Origin: Clostridiales bacterium
Lineage (GTDB): Bacteria; Bacillota; Clostridia; Christensenellales; Aristaeellaceae
Assembly: GCA_004556985.1 (NCBI GenBank)
Contig: SFFC01000018.1
Span: forward strand, 1-39,936
DNA: 39,936 nucleotides
Direction: 5' to 3'
The notes under the pieces were generated by a model. The model saw only the letters and a program-made list of their open reading frames with translations. It ran no database searches and was not told the DNA's origin. The position numbers and the translations under genes were made by a program. Below are positions 33,620-39,936 of the stretch, piece by piece. How positions within the stretch are numbered: position 1 is the first letter of the stretch; each line of letters opens with the position of its first letter.

Positions 33620-34911
33620 GCCTGACGGCGGAGAGGATTCTGGCAGAGATGCTGTTCGCGCTGATGCATACGCTGCTGCTCGCGGGCTTTATCGACCCCG
33701 GCCCCGGGCGGACGGCGCCGCAGCGGGGCGCGCTTTTGCTGGGCTGCGCGCTGGCGCAGACCCTGATCCGGGGGTTTGAAAGCCTCGACGGCCTGACGGG
33801 CTACCTGTTTCTGGCGGCATGCATCGGCGCGGCGTTTGCGTTCATCCGGCTGTGGAGCGGCCTGCCCTGGAAGGCGGCGCTCCAGCGCGCGCTTTGCTAT
33901 GTGCTGCTGACGGAGTGCGTGACGCTGACGCTGTGCCATCTGAGCCAGGAGCTGCTGGGCGCGGACATCTTTCGCACGCTGCCGCTGCGGCGGGAGCTCC
34001 CGGCGATGATCGCGATGGGGCTTTGCAACGCGCTGCTGCTGCGCGTGCTGCGGCATTTCCTCCCGCCGGAGGCGCTGGTGGACGGCAACAGCCTGACGCT
34101 CAGCCTGCTCTCCGCCGTGCCGTATCTGTATGCCTGGCGGATCACGGCGTGGCTGCCTGTGGCGCATGAGAATGTGCCGCTGTCGGTGATTCTGACGATG
34201 ATCGCGAGCTGCTTCCTCTCCCTGGTTCTGATCGTCAGCCTGGAGAGCCGCCTCTTCGCCGAGAGGGAGAAGCAGAAGGCGCAGGTGATGCAGCGCGTCA
34301 TGGAGCTGCGCCAGCAGCAGTACATCCTCAAAAAGAGCAGCATCGAGCAGGTGCGCCGGCAGTACCACGACATGAAGAACCTGCTGCTCTATCTGGAAAA
34401 CAGGCCGTCGCAGGAGAACCTGCGGGCGCATCTGGCCAAGATCCTCGACGACATCCGCCCGTTTGAAAACGTGCTGGATACCGGCAACGAGGCGCTCGAC
34501 ATCCTGCTGAGCGAGAAGCTGCGCCAATGCGGGGAGAAGCAGATCGTCTGCACGGTGCTCGCGGACGGGGCGCTGCTGCGGTTCATCCATCCGCTGGATC
34601 TGGTGACCATCGTGGGCAACGCGATGGACAACGCCATCGAGGCTTGCCTGCGCGTCCCGGAGGGCGCGCGGTTCATCCAGGTGCGCACGGTGCAGCAGAA
34701 CGGCTTTGCTGTGCTCTCCTTCAGCAACAGCTGCGACGGGGAGATCCGCACCGCCGGCAGAAGGATTCTGACGGGCAAGCAGGACAGGGAGAACCACGGC
34801 TTCGGCCTGGCCAACATCCGCCGCGCCATCGAGGGCTACGGCGGGGAGATGAGCTGGCGCGTCGGGGACGGCGAATTCACCCTGACGCTGCTGTTTCAGA
34901 GGGCGCGATGA
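33616..34911 (+). CDS. GHKL sensor histidine kinase, AgrC-like
   Basis: This 431-residue sensor has about six hydrophobic helices in the first ~220 residues. A coiled helix follows with RRQYHDMKNLLLYL; His251 is the phospho-acceptor. The ATPase part has VGNAMDNAIEACLRVP (N box) and NHGFGLANIRRAIEGYGG (G box). This is the AgrC/ComD layout, usually tuned to peptide signals, but no AgrB or AgrD gene is adjacent. The MATE and EamA exporters upstream or the radical-SAM gene downstream could be targets. Confidence 0.9.
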   Translation: MSLTAERILAEMLFALMHTLLLAGFIDPGPGRTAPQRGALLLGCALAQTLIRGFESLDGLTGYLFLAACIGAAFAFIRLWSGLPWKAALQRALCYVLLTECVTLTLCHLSQELLGADIFRTLPLRRELPAMIAMGLCNALLLRVLRHFLPPEALVDGNSLTLSLLSAVPYLYAWRITAWLPVAHENVPLSVILTMIASCFLSLVLIVSLESRLFAEREKQKAQVMQRVMELRQQQYILKKSSIEQVRRQYHDMKNLLLYLENRPSQENLRAHLAKILDDIRPFENVLDTGNEALDILLSEKLRQCGEKQIVCTVLADGALLRFIHPLDLVTIVGNAMDNAIEACLRVPEGARFIQVRTVQQNGFAVLSFSNSCDGEIRTAGRRILTGKQDRENHGFGLANIRRAIEGYGGEMSWRVGDGEFTLTLLFQRAR

Positions 34912-34937
34912 GCGCTAAAGCCATAAGAAAAGGAAAG

Positions 34938-34977
34938 GGCCCCCTCTCTGCGCGGCAGAGGGAGGGCCTCTTCTGTT
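34938..34977 (+). terminator. Terminator between convergent genes
   Basis: A 14-bp stem with two G-T pairs (34938-34951, 34955-34968) followed by TCTTCTGTTT. It lies between the converging kinase and radical-SAM genes and may serve both. Confidence 0.65.
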
Positions 34978-34980
34978 TGC

Positions 34981-35916
34981 TCAGTCCATCGGAAAGACGC
35001 TCTGCGTGAGCCGCTCCGGATCCGGGGAAAAGCGGCAGTAATCGCGGACGGAGCGGATATTTTGGCTCTGCATGCCGTCGATCCGGCTGACCGCGCCCGC
35101 GCCGAAGGCCAGCTGCGCGCAGCCCTCCCGCTCCAGGCGCAGATAGGCGCTCTCGCAGCCGGGCAGCGCGTATTGCCCCGGCAGGTATTGAGCAAAGCCG
35201 TGCGCCGTCAGAAAGGCGTCGGCGGCGGTGGACAGGGCGGCGCGCTCCGCGCCGTTTGGCAGATGGCGGCGCAGCGATGCGCTCGCCGCATTCTCCCTGA
35301 CCCAATGCTCGGCAAACGGCGTGCCGGGCACGACGCGCAGCGGCAGCAGCTGAATGTGCTGCGCGCCGTAGCGCAGCGCCGTTTCAAGCGTCTGCACGAG
35401 CGTGCCGGGCGTCTGCGCGGGCAGCCCCGTCAGCACGTCGAAGGAGAGGGAGACGGGCGCGCCCGCGAGCACCATTTGGGTCACATCCATCGCGCCCGGC
35501 GGCAGAAACCGCCCCAGCGGCTCGCATTCAAAGCCGTTCGCCGTCGCATAATCGATGCTCAGGCGCGTGACGCCGCCGCGGCGCATGGCGGTGAGCGTCT
35601 CCGTGCTGACCATGCCGGGATGCACCTTGAGCGTCACCTCCGGCTCCGGCGCGAAGGGGAACCAGGCGCGCAGGCTGCGCAGCAGGACGCCGAGCTTCTC
35701 GTCGAACAGATGGCCCGCGATGCCGCCGCCGATCCAGACGGCCTGCACCTCGCAGTCGTCAAACTGATGCGCGCTGGCCTCGACCTCGCGCGTCAGCGCG
35801 TCGGCATAGCGGTCAAGCAGCGACAGGTCGCCGATGACGTCGCAGCCTTTGTCGCAGTAGCTGCAGCGCGCGGGGCAGAAGGGGACGTTCAGGGCGAGCA
35901 GGATGGGCATGCGCAT
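34981..35916 (-). CDS. Radical-SAM protein, HemN/HemW-like
   Basis: This 311-residue enzyme has the cluster-binding motif C14-x3-C18-x2-C21 (FCPARCSYCDKG). It also has VWIGGGIAGHL in place of the GGGTPT motif of HemN-family proteins, and LSIDYATANG and SFDVLTGLPAQTPGT, which follow the HemN order. It lacks the HemN C-terminal domain and is shorter than HemW (~375). Coproporphyrinogen oxidase activity is therefore doubtful; haem handling or another radical reaction is possible. AAAGGAAG six bases upstream supports ATG 35916. It lies 65 bp downstream of flavoprotein 2 on the same strand, so it may share its transcript. Confidence 0.75.
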   Translation of the reverse strand: MRMPILLALNVPFCPARCSYCDKGCDVIGDLSLLDRYADALTREVEASAHQFDDCEVQAVWIGGGIAGHLFDEKLGVLLRSLRAWFPFAPEPEVTLKVHPGMVSTETLTAMRRGGVTRLSIDYATANGFECEPLGRFLPPGAMDVTQMVLAGAPVSLSFDVLTGLPAQTPGTLVQTLETALRYGAQHIQLLPLRVVPGTPFAEHWVRENAASASLRRHLPNGAERAALSTAADAFLTAHGFAQYLPGQYALPGCESAYLRLEREGCAQLAFGAGAVSRIDGMQSQNIRSVRDYCRFSPDPERLTQSVFPMD

Positions 35917-35941
35917 GGCGTTCTTCCTTTCGTGCAAAGGC

Positions 35942-35971
35942 GCCCGGCGGGGCAGCGCTGTCCCGCCGGGC
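35942..35971 (-). other. Stem-loop between flavoprotein 2 and radical-SAM genes
   Basis: Perfect 10-bp stem GCCCGGCGGG/CCCGCCGGGC with a 10-base loop. No U-run on the minus strand, so partial termination or mRNA stabilisation is more likely than full termination. Confidence 0.6.
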
Positions 35972-35981
35972 ATGGGAACGA

Positions 35982-38063
35982 TCAGACGGTGCCATGCGCG
36001 CTGGTCGCGCTGTCACCCGTGGAGACGACGGGGGCTTCCGTGCCGATGTACTCGCCGGTCAGCGCGCCCAGGACGGTCGCCATGCCGATGGAGATGCCGT
36101 TCATCGGGCTGGTGTACTGGAGCGGGAAGCGACCGCCGGAGGCGTTGCCCACAGCGAAGAGGCCCGGGATCGGTTCAAACTTCTGGTTGAGCACGGCGCC
36201 ATTGCCGTCGACGAACAGGCCCGCCAGCGTGACGAGCACGAGGTTGGCGTTGCGCTCGATCTTCTCGGCGTAGAACGGGCCCTCGCTGATGCGCACCATC
36301 ATGTCGGCGCTCTTGGCGTAGTCGGGATCCTTGCCGTTGGCGGCGTAGGCGTCGTAGGTCTTGACAGAATTGACGAAGTTCGCGGCGGCCTCGCCCTCGT
36401 AGCCCAGGTAAGAGGCGAGCGTCTCCAGGTCGTCGGCGGCATAGACGCCCCTGACGCCGTCGGCGCCCGCGGCGTAGACCTCGGCCAGACTGGCCTCGTA
36501 CTCGTCCATCTTCGCGTCGCTGATGTCGGCGGCGTTGAAGTGGCCCAGCGGCTGGTTCTGCGCGAACTCGCGCCAGTGGCCGTTGTCCCAGACCTGCACG
36601 ATGCTGCTGCCGATCGGCTGGCGCGCGCTCTGGCAGCCCGCGACGAACGGCACGCCGAAGGCCTCGTTGCAGAAGCGCTTACCGTACTTGTTGATCCACA
36701 GGCCGCCGGCCGCGCCGAAGAAGCCCATCGGCAGCGCGGAGGTCGCACCGCCCATCGCGGCCCTCGGGCCGATCTCCATGACGCCGCCGGCCCAGATGCC
36801 CATGCGCGTGCCATAGCCGTTGCGGCCCGCGCCGGTCAGCTTGGTGTAGGGGTTGCACTCCTGTACCTCGGTGCAAAGCGCGCTGTACATTTCGCTGTTG
36901 GCGGAGAAGTCGCCGGTCGCCAGCACGGTCGCCTTGCGGCTCATGAAGCGGTAGTAGCGGCCATCCTCCTCGCTCTGGCAGATGACGCCGCAGACCGTGT
37001 CGCCGTCCTTGATGAGCACCTTGGCCGTCATCTGGTAGAAGGCCTGGCTCTCGGGCGAGGCCTCGAGGCCCTTCTCGACCTGCGCGAGGCAGAACGCGGC
37101 GGAGGAGGGCATGTTGCCGCTGCCCAGCGTGATGGTTGCCGGATAGGTGAAGAAGTGGCCCTTCTGGTAGCTGTACTGGTTGTTGGCCTGGTCGATGGTG
37201 CAGACGCTGCCCACCTGGGTGATGTCGTCGTAGACCTCCATCATCCAGTCGACGATCTCGCCGTTGCGCTGGGCGAACTTGCGGATCAGATCCGGCTGCG
37301 CGCGCCCGGCGCACTGGAGCATGTAGCTGTCGATAAAGTCAGTCGGGTCAAACGTGCTCTTGGGCACGCCGAGCACCTTCTCCTGCCATTCAGAGTTGAA
37401 GTGGCCCAGTTGGCCGCCGTAGCTGTTGAAGTCCGCCTTGGGCTGCGAGTCGATGACGATACAGGTGGAACCCTTCTCGCAAGCCATGCGGAAGCAGGGC
37501 GCTCCGGAGTAGTTCGCGCCGATGACGATCACGTCCGCGCTGTATTCGCCGGCGATGTCGCTTTCGGCGATCTTCGGAGCCTCGCCGACCCAGCTGCGGC
37601 GCATGCTGTAATAGACGGTATCACCGTTGGCGTCGACCTGCTCGACGGGATCGCTGCCCGCGGCGGAGGCGGCGACATAGGGCACGCCCTTTGCCTGCGC
37701 GATACACTTGGCAGCGGCTTCTTTGACGCCGTCGGAGGTCAGCGTCGCGCCGGTCACGGCATCCACATCAGCGCTCTGCGCATCGAACATGGCCTTCGTC
37801 AGCTTTTCAGCGGCGGGGCCCGCAATCTCCTGCGTTTCACCGGAGACATCCATGATGATATCCGTGATGGAAGTCTCGTCGAAGGTCATGGTGACGGTCA
37901 CGTCGCCGTTGCGGCCCGTGCCGGTTGCCGTGTAGGTGCCGGGCATGTAGGCGGGAGCGCTCTCTGCCTTGGAAACCATACCGGGAATCAGGCTTGCGGC
38001 AGCAGCGCCAAATGCGCCCTTGCCCGCAAACCGAAGAAAGTCACGGCGGGAAAGATTAGCCAT
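35982..38063 (-). CDS. Tat-exported FMN/FAD flavoprotein reductase 2
   Basis: This 693-residue protein has a Tat signal (LSRRDFLRFAG...PGMVSKAES). An FMN-binding domain (about 38-125) has DAVTGAT; Thr107 is the probable covalent FMN site. The FAD domain starts DVIVIGANYSGAP and ends in GNASGGRFPLQYTSPMNGISIGMATVLG. Domain order matches flavoprotein 1, but the Gly/Pro linker is missing and the C-terminal signature is closer to flavoprotein 3. It is probably an anaerobic reductase of an organic acceptor outside the membrane. GAAAGGAGA precedes ATG 38063. Repeat R1-C begins 20 bp upstream, between it and the helical-repeat gene. Confidence 0.85.
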   Translation of the reverse strand: MANLSRRDFLRFAGKGAFGAAAASLIPGMVSKAESAPAYMPGTYTATGTGRNGDVTVTMTFDETSITDIIMDVSGETQEIAGPAAEKLTKAMFDAQSADVDAVTGATLTSDGVKEAAAKCIAQAKGVPYVAASAAGSDPVEQVDANGDTVYYSMRRSWVGEAPKIAESDIAGEYSADVIVIGANYSGAPCFRMACEKGSTCIVIDSQPKADFNSYGGQLGHFNSEWQEKVLGVPKSTFDPTDFIDSYMLQCAGRAQPDLIRKFAQRNGEIVDWMMEVYDDITQVGSVCTIDQANNQYSYQKGHFFTYPATITLGSGNMPSSAAFCLAQVEKGLEASPESQAFYQMTAKVLIKDGDTVCGVICQSEEDGRYYRFMSRKATVLATGDFSANSEMYSALCTEVQECNPYTKLTGAGRNGYGTRMGIWAGGVMEIGPRAAMGGATSALPMGFFGAAGGLWINKYGKRFCNEAFGVPFVAGCQSARQPIGSSIVQVWDNGHWREFAQNQPLGHFNAADISDAKMDEYEASLAEVYAAGADGVRGVYAADDLETLASYLGYEGEAAANFVNSVKTYDAYAANGKDPDYAKSADMMVRISEGPFYAEKIERNANLVLVTLAGLFVDGNGAVLNQKFEPIPGLFAVGNASGGRFPLQYTSPMNGISIGMATVLGALTGEYIGTEAPVVSTGDSATSAHGTV

Positions 38064-38083
38064 GTGGATTCTCCTTTCAAAGT

Positions 38084-38179
38084 AAACCGGCATGATGCCG
38101 GTGACATTTCCGACGAAGTGACATAAGTCCAGTTGCTTTGTGCCCGAGACCGGAGCTTTGCAGAAGGACTTACAGAGTA
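38084..38179 (+). repeat. Interspersed repeat R1, copy C
   Basis: 96 bp, the same length as copy B, bounded by TA at both ends. It starts AAACCGGCATGATGCCGG and ends CAGAAGGACTTACAGAGTA. It lies in the opposite orientation to the genes on either side and fills most of the 176-bp gap between them. Confidence 0.8.
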
Positions 38180-38239
38180 AATGTTTCTATCCAAAGGAAT
38201 GACGATAAAACAGGATTGATATGCAGCGGGAGGCAGCCT

Positions 38240-38965
38240 TTAGCAGGACGCTCTGACCTGCTGCAGATAGGCGAGCTGATCTTCTCCAAGGGTGTTGAAC
38301 GGCACCGTCTTGCTGATGATTTCCTCCGCGCCTCTGACCGGGCTCAGGAACTGCGCGTATACCCTGAGGCCGTCCTGTATGCCCTCGCGCGTCATTGTGC
38401 AGCGTACCATGCCCATGCGCATTGCATAGTAGCTGTAGGTCATCTGCCATTGCGCTGCGATAGCGCTGGCCTGATCGTTCAGCGCACGGCTTCGGCGGAT
38501 AGCGCTCGCAGGGACGGCGGCAAACAGCGCCTTGCAGTAAGCAAAGCTCTTCTCAACGGCTTCCATCACCGGCTTGTCATGCAGCCGCGCCTTTTCGGAA
38601 GCGCCGCTGGCGTCGAAGTAGGCCGTTCGCTGGTAGAAGCTGACGAGCTCCCGGCCATCCGAGAGGACCTCAGCGTCCCGCCGGAGAACCTCCAGCACCT
38701 TGCCCAGCAGAAACGTGTATACCTGCCTGCGCACCCGGCTCTTCTCCGCCTTCGGCGCAAACCGAATGGCATAACGGGCACAGTTCAGCTCATTCTGAGA
38801 ATCATACGCGTCGATGGGCAGAAACAACTGAAAGCTTTGCATAGCGATCAGCCACGCTTCAAAGCGGGTTTCATCCTGCTCCAGAGCTTTGTCCGCCCAT
38901 TCAAGCGCCGCTTTTCCATCCTGTTGATGCAGGGCTTCCGATGCCCGAATAAGAAGATCGTTCAT
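38240..38965 (-). CDS. Helical-repeat (TPR-like) protein of unknown function
   Basis: This 241-residue, all-helical protein is without signal or membrane segment. The first ~45 residues (LIRASEALHQQDGKAALEWADKALEQDETRFEAWLIAMQ) look like a degenerate TPR pair. The middle and C-terminus (SYYAMRMGMVRCTMTREGI...) are not recognised. AAGGAG six bases upstream supports ATG 38965. It lies 67 bp after flavoprotein 3 and before flavoprotein 2 on the same strand, so it may act as a maturation, targeting or regulatory factor for these exported enzymes. That role is inference from position only. Confidence 0.7.
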   Translation of the reverse strand: MNDLLIRASEALHQQDGKAALEWADKALEQDETRFEAWLIAMQSFQLFLPIDAYDSQNELNCARYAIRFAPKAEKSRVRRQVYTFLLGKVLEVLRRDAEVLSDGRELVSFYQRTAYFDASGASEKARLHDKPVMEAVEKSFAYCKALFAAVPASAIRRSRALNDQASAIAAQWQMTYSYYAMRMGMVRCTMTREGIQDGLRVYAQFLSPVRGAEEIISKTVPFNTLGEDQLAYLQQVRASC

Positions 38966-39032
38966 CCTGTGCTCCTTGTGAAACGGGCGGCTCTCCGATC
39001 GCGAAGAGCCGCCGCAGGGTCAGGCAGACGGC

Positions 39033-39936
39033 TTACTTCTTAAGGAACTCTGCCACAGAGCGGCCGCACTCACGGCCCAGCACGATCGCCATGCCCAGGG
39101 AGATGCCCGGGATCGGCGTGAAGTATTCGTTGCCGAAGCGGCGTCCGCAGGTGTTGCCGGAGGCATACAGGCCGGGGATCGGGTTCATCTCCGCGTCGAT
39201 GACGTTCTGTTCGCCGTCGGTGAGCAGGCCGCCCATGGTGACCATGGTCGAGCCAATGGTCGGCGTGGTCTTGACCGCGTAGAACGGGCCCTCGTTGACG
39301 GGGAAGAGCACCGCCGCGTCGCGGCCGTAATCGGAGTCGACGCCCGCCGCGCACATGTCGTTGTAGCGGTTGACGCTGGCGACAAAGTTCTCCTTCTGCT
39401 CGCCGGTGAGGCCGAGATTCTCTGCCAGCTCCTCGATGGTTTCGCCCACGACATATTCGGCAGGCTTCATCATCGGGCCGCCCATCGGCATCGGAGATTC
39501 AGTCGTTTCCGGCTCAACATAGGTGCCCTTGTACTTGGCGTAGGCCGTCTCCAGTTCCGCCTTGAAGGACTCGAGGTTGCCGTTGAGCGGGGACCACGCA
39601 CCATGCTGCGGCACGAGGTGACAGCGGTACTCCGGGAAGTTCTTGTCGAAGACGACGTAGAACGCATCGCGGTTCATGAACAGCGTGGGACGGCCGCGAT
39701 GCTCGATGGTGCCGTAGAACTCGTTGCAGAAGCGCTTGCAGTTGTGGTCGAGCCAGAGCGCCTGGGGCATCGTGGCCTGCACGGAGGCGGAGGGCGAATA
39801 ATGCTTCATGTTCATGCCCGGCACCGGCCAGGTCTCCAGATGGCCGCCGGCCCAGTAGCCCATGCGGATGCCCTGACCGTCATGATCCATCATGGCGGTG
39901 AGCGCATCACCGTTCTTCTCGATGAAGCAGCCCTTG
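39033..39936 (-). CDS. FAD flavoprotein reductase 3 (C-terminal part; 5' end beyond window)
   Basis: The frame is open to the window edge. The visible ~300 residues are the C-terminal FAD/substrate domain, with MGYWAGGHLETWP, KRFCNEFYG, NEGPFYAVKTTPT and the terminal GNTCGRRFGNEYFTPIPGISLGMAIVLGRECG. It is the same family as the genes at 19050 and 35982. Its N-terminal signal and any FMN domain lie outside the window. A Pro/Met-rich insertion (SPMPMGGPMM) is a local oddity. It is followed by the helical-repeat gene. Confidence 0.85.
   Translation of the reverse strand, partial: KGCFIEKNGDALTAMMDHDGQGIRMGYWAGGHLETWPVPGMNMKHYSPSASVQATMPQALWLDHNCKRFCNEFYGTIEHRGRPTLFMNRDAFYVVFDKNFPEYRCHLVPQHGAWSPLNGNLESFKAELETAYAKYKGTYVEPETTESPMPMGGPMMKPAEYVVGETIEELAENLGLTGEQKENFVASVNRYNDMCAAGVDSDYGRDAAVLFPVNEGPFYAVKTTPTIGSTMVTMGGLLTDGEQNVIDAEMNPIPGLYASGNTCGRRFGNEYFTPIPGISLGMAIVLGRECGRSVAEFLKK

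Overview
The window looks like a chromosome segment of a GC-rich anaerobic member of the Clostridia (Bacillota). Support for this: strong AGGAGG-type ribosome sites, textbook TTGACA/TATAAT promoters, a compact type II fatty-acid cluster of the FabK/FabF/FabZ plus AccBCDA kind, YesM/YesN and AgrC/AgrA-like two-component systems, and a radical-SAM HemN-like protein. Genus cannot be read from the sequence. No rRNA, tRNA, CRISPR array, transposase or phage gene was recognised.

Layout. (1) 1-6.8 kb, minus strand: end of a polytopic membrane protein, 2-keto-3-deoxygluconate kinase (kdgK), a glycogen synthase with an unusual SCP2-like C-terminal domain, a UGT-like glycosyltransferase and a DAACS-type cation symporter. 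(2) 7-15.5 kb, plus strand: a small copper-chaperone-like protein, then acpP-accB-accC-accD-accA-fabK-fabG-fabF-fabZ and a MarR-family regulator. A perfect palindrome overlaps the predicted start of transcription of this operon. fabK appears broken by an internal deletion. (3) 15.7-17.8 kb, minus strand: a dicluster ferredoxin-like protein and an S41-protease-like protein. (4) 18-21.3 kb: a LysR regulator and a Tat-exported FMN/FAD flavoprotein of the fumarate/urocanate-reductase superfamily. (5) 21.6-30.2 kb: YesM/YesN regulators, two ABC sugar-type permeases, a solute-binding protein and two paralogous double-cupin proteins, probably one uptake and processing locus. (6) 30.2-34.9 kb: EamA and MATE transporters, a dehydrogenase remnant and a LytTR/GHKL two-component system. 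(7) 35-39.9 kb, minus strand: a radical-SAM protein, a second Tat flavoprotein, a helical-repeat protein and the end of a third flavoprotein.

How it works together. Three members of one flavoprotein family, two with visible Tat signals and covalent-flavin (S/T)GAT motifs, suggest extracytoplasmic flavin reductases that use organic electron acceptors. The 21.6-30.2 kb locus looks like sensing, import and cytoplasmic conversion of an unidentified carbohydrate-like solute.

Three families of interspersed non-coding repeats were found. The most striking is a ~96-bp element (R1; copies at 693-789, 17904-17999 and 38084-38179). Each copy is bounded by TA, starts with a CCGGCAT/ATGCCGG dyad and lies at the 5' end of a gene; one copy is read through as protein-coding sequence. 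Other points worth a second look are the GlgA-SCP2 fusion, the fabK deletion at a 10-bp sequence, and the bicupin/ABC/YesMN locus.
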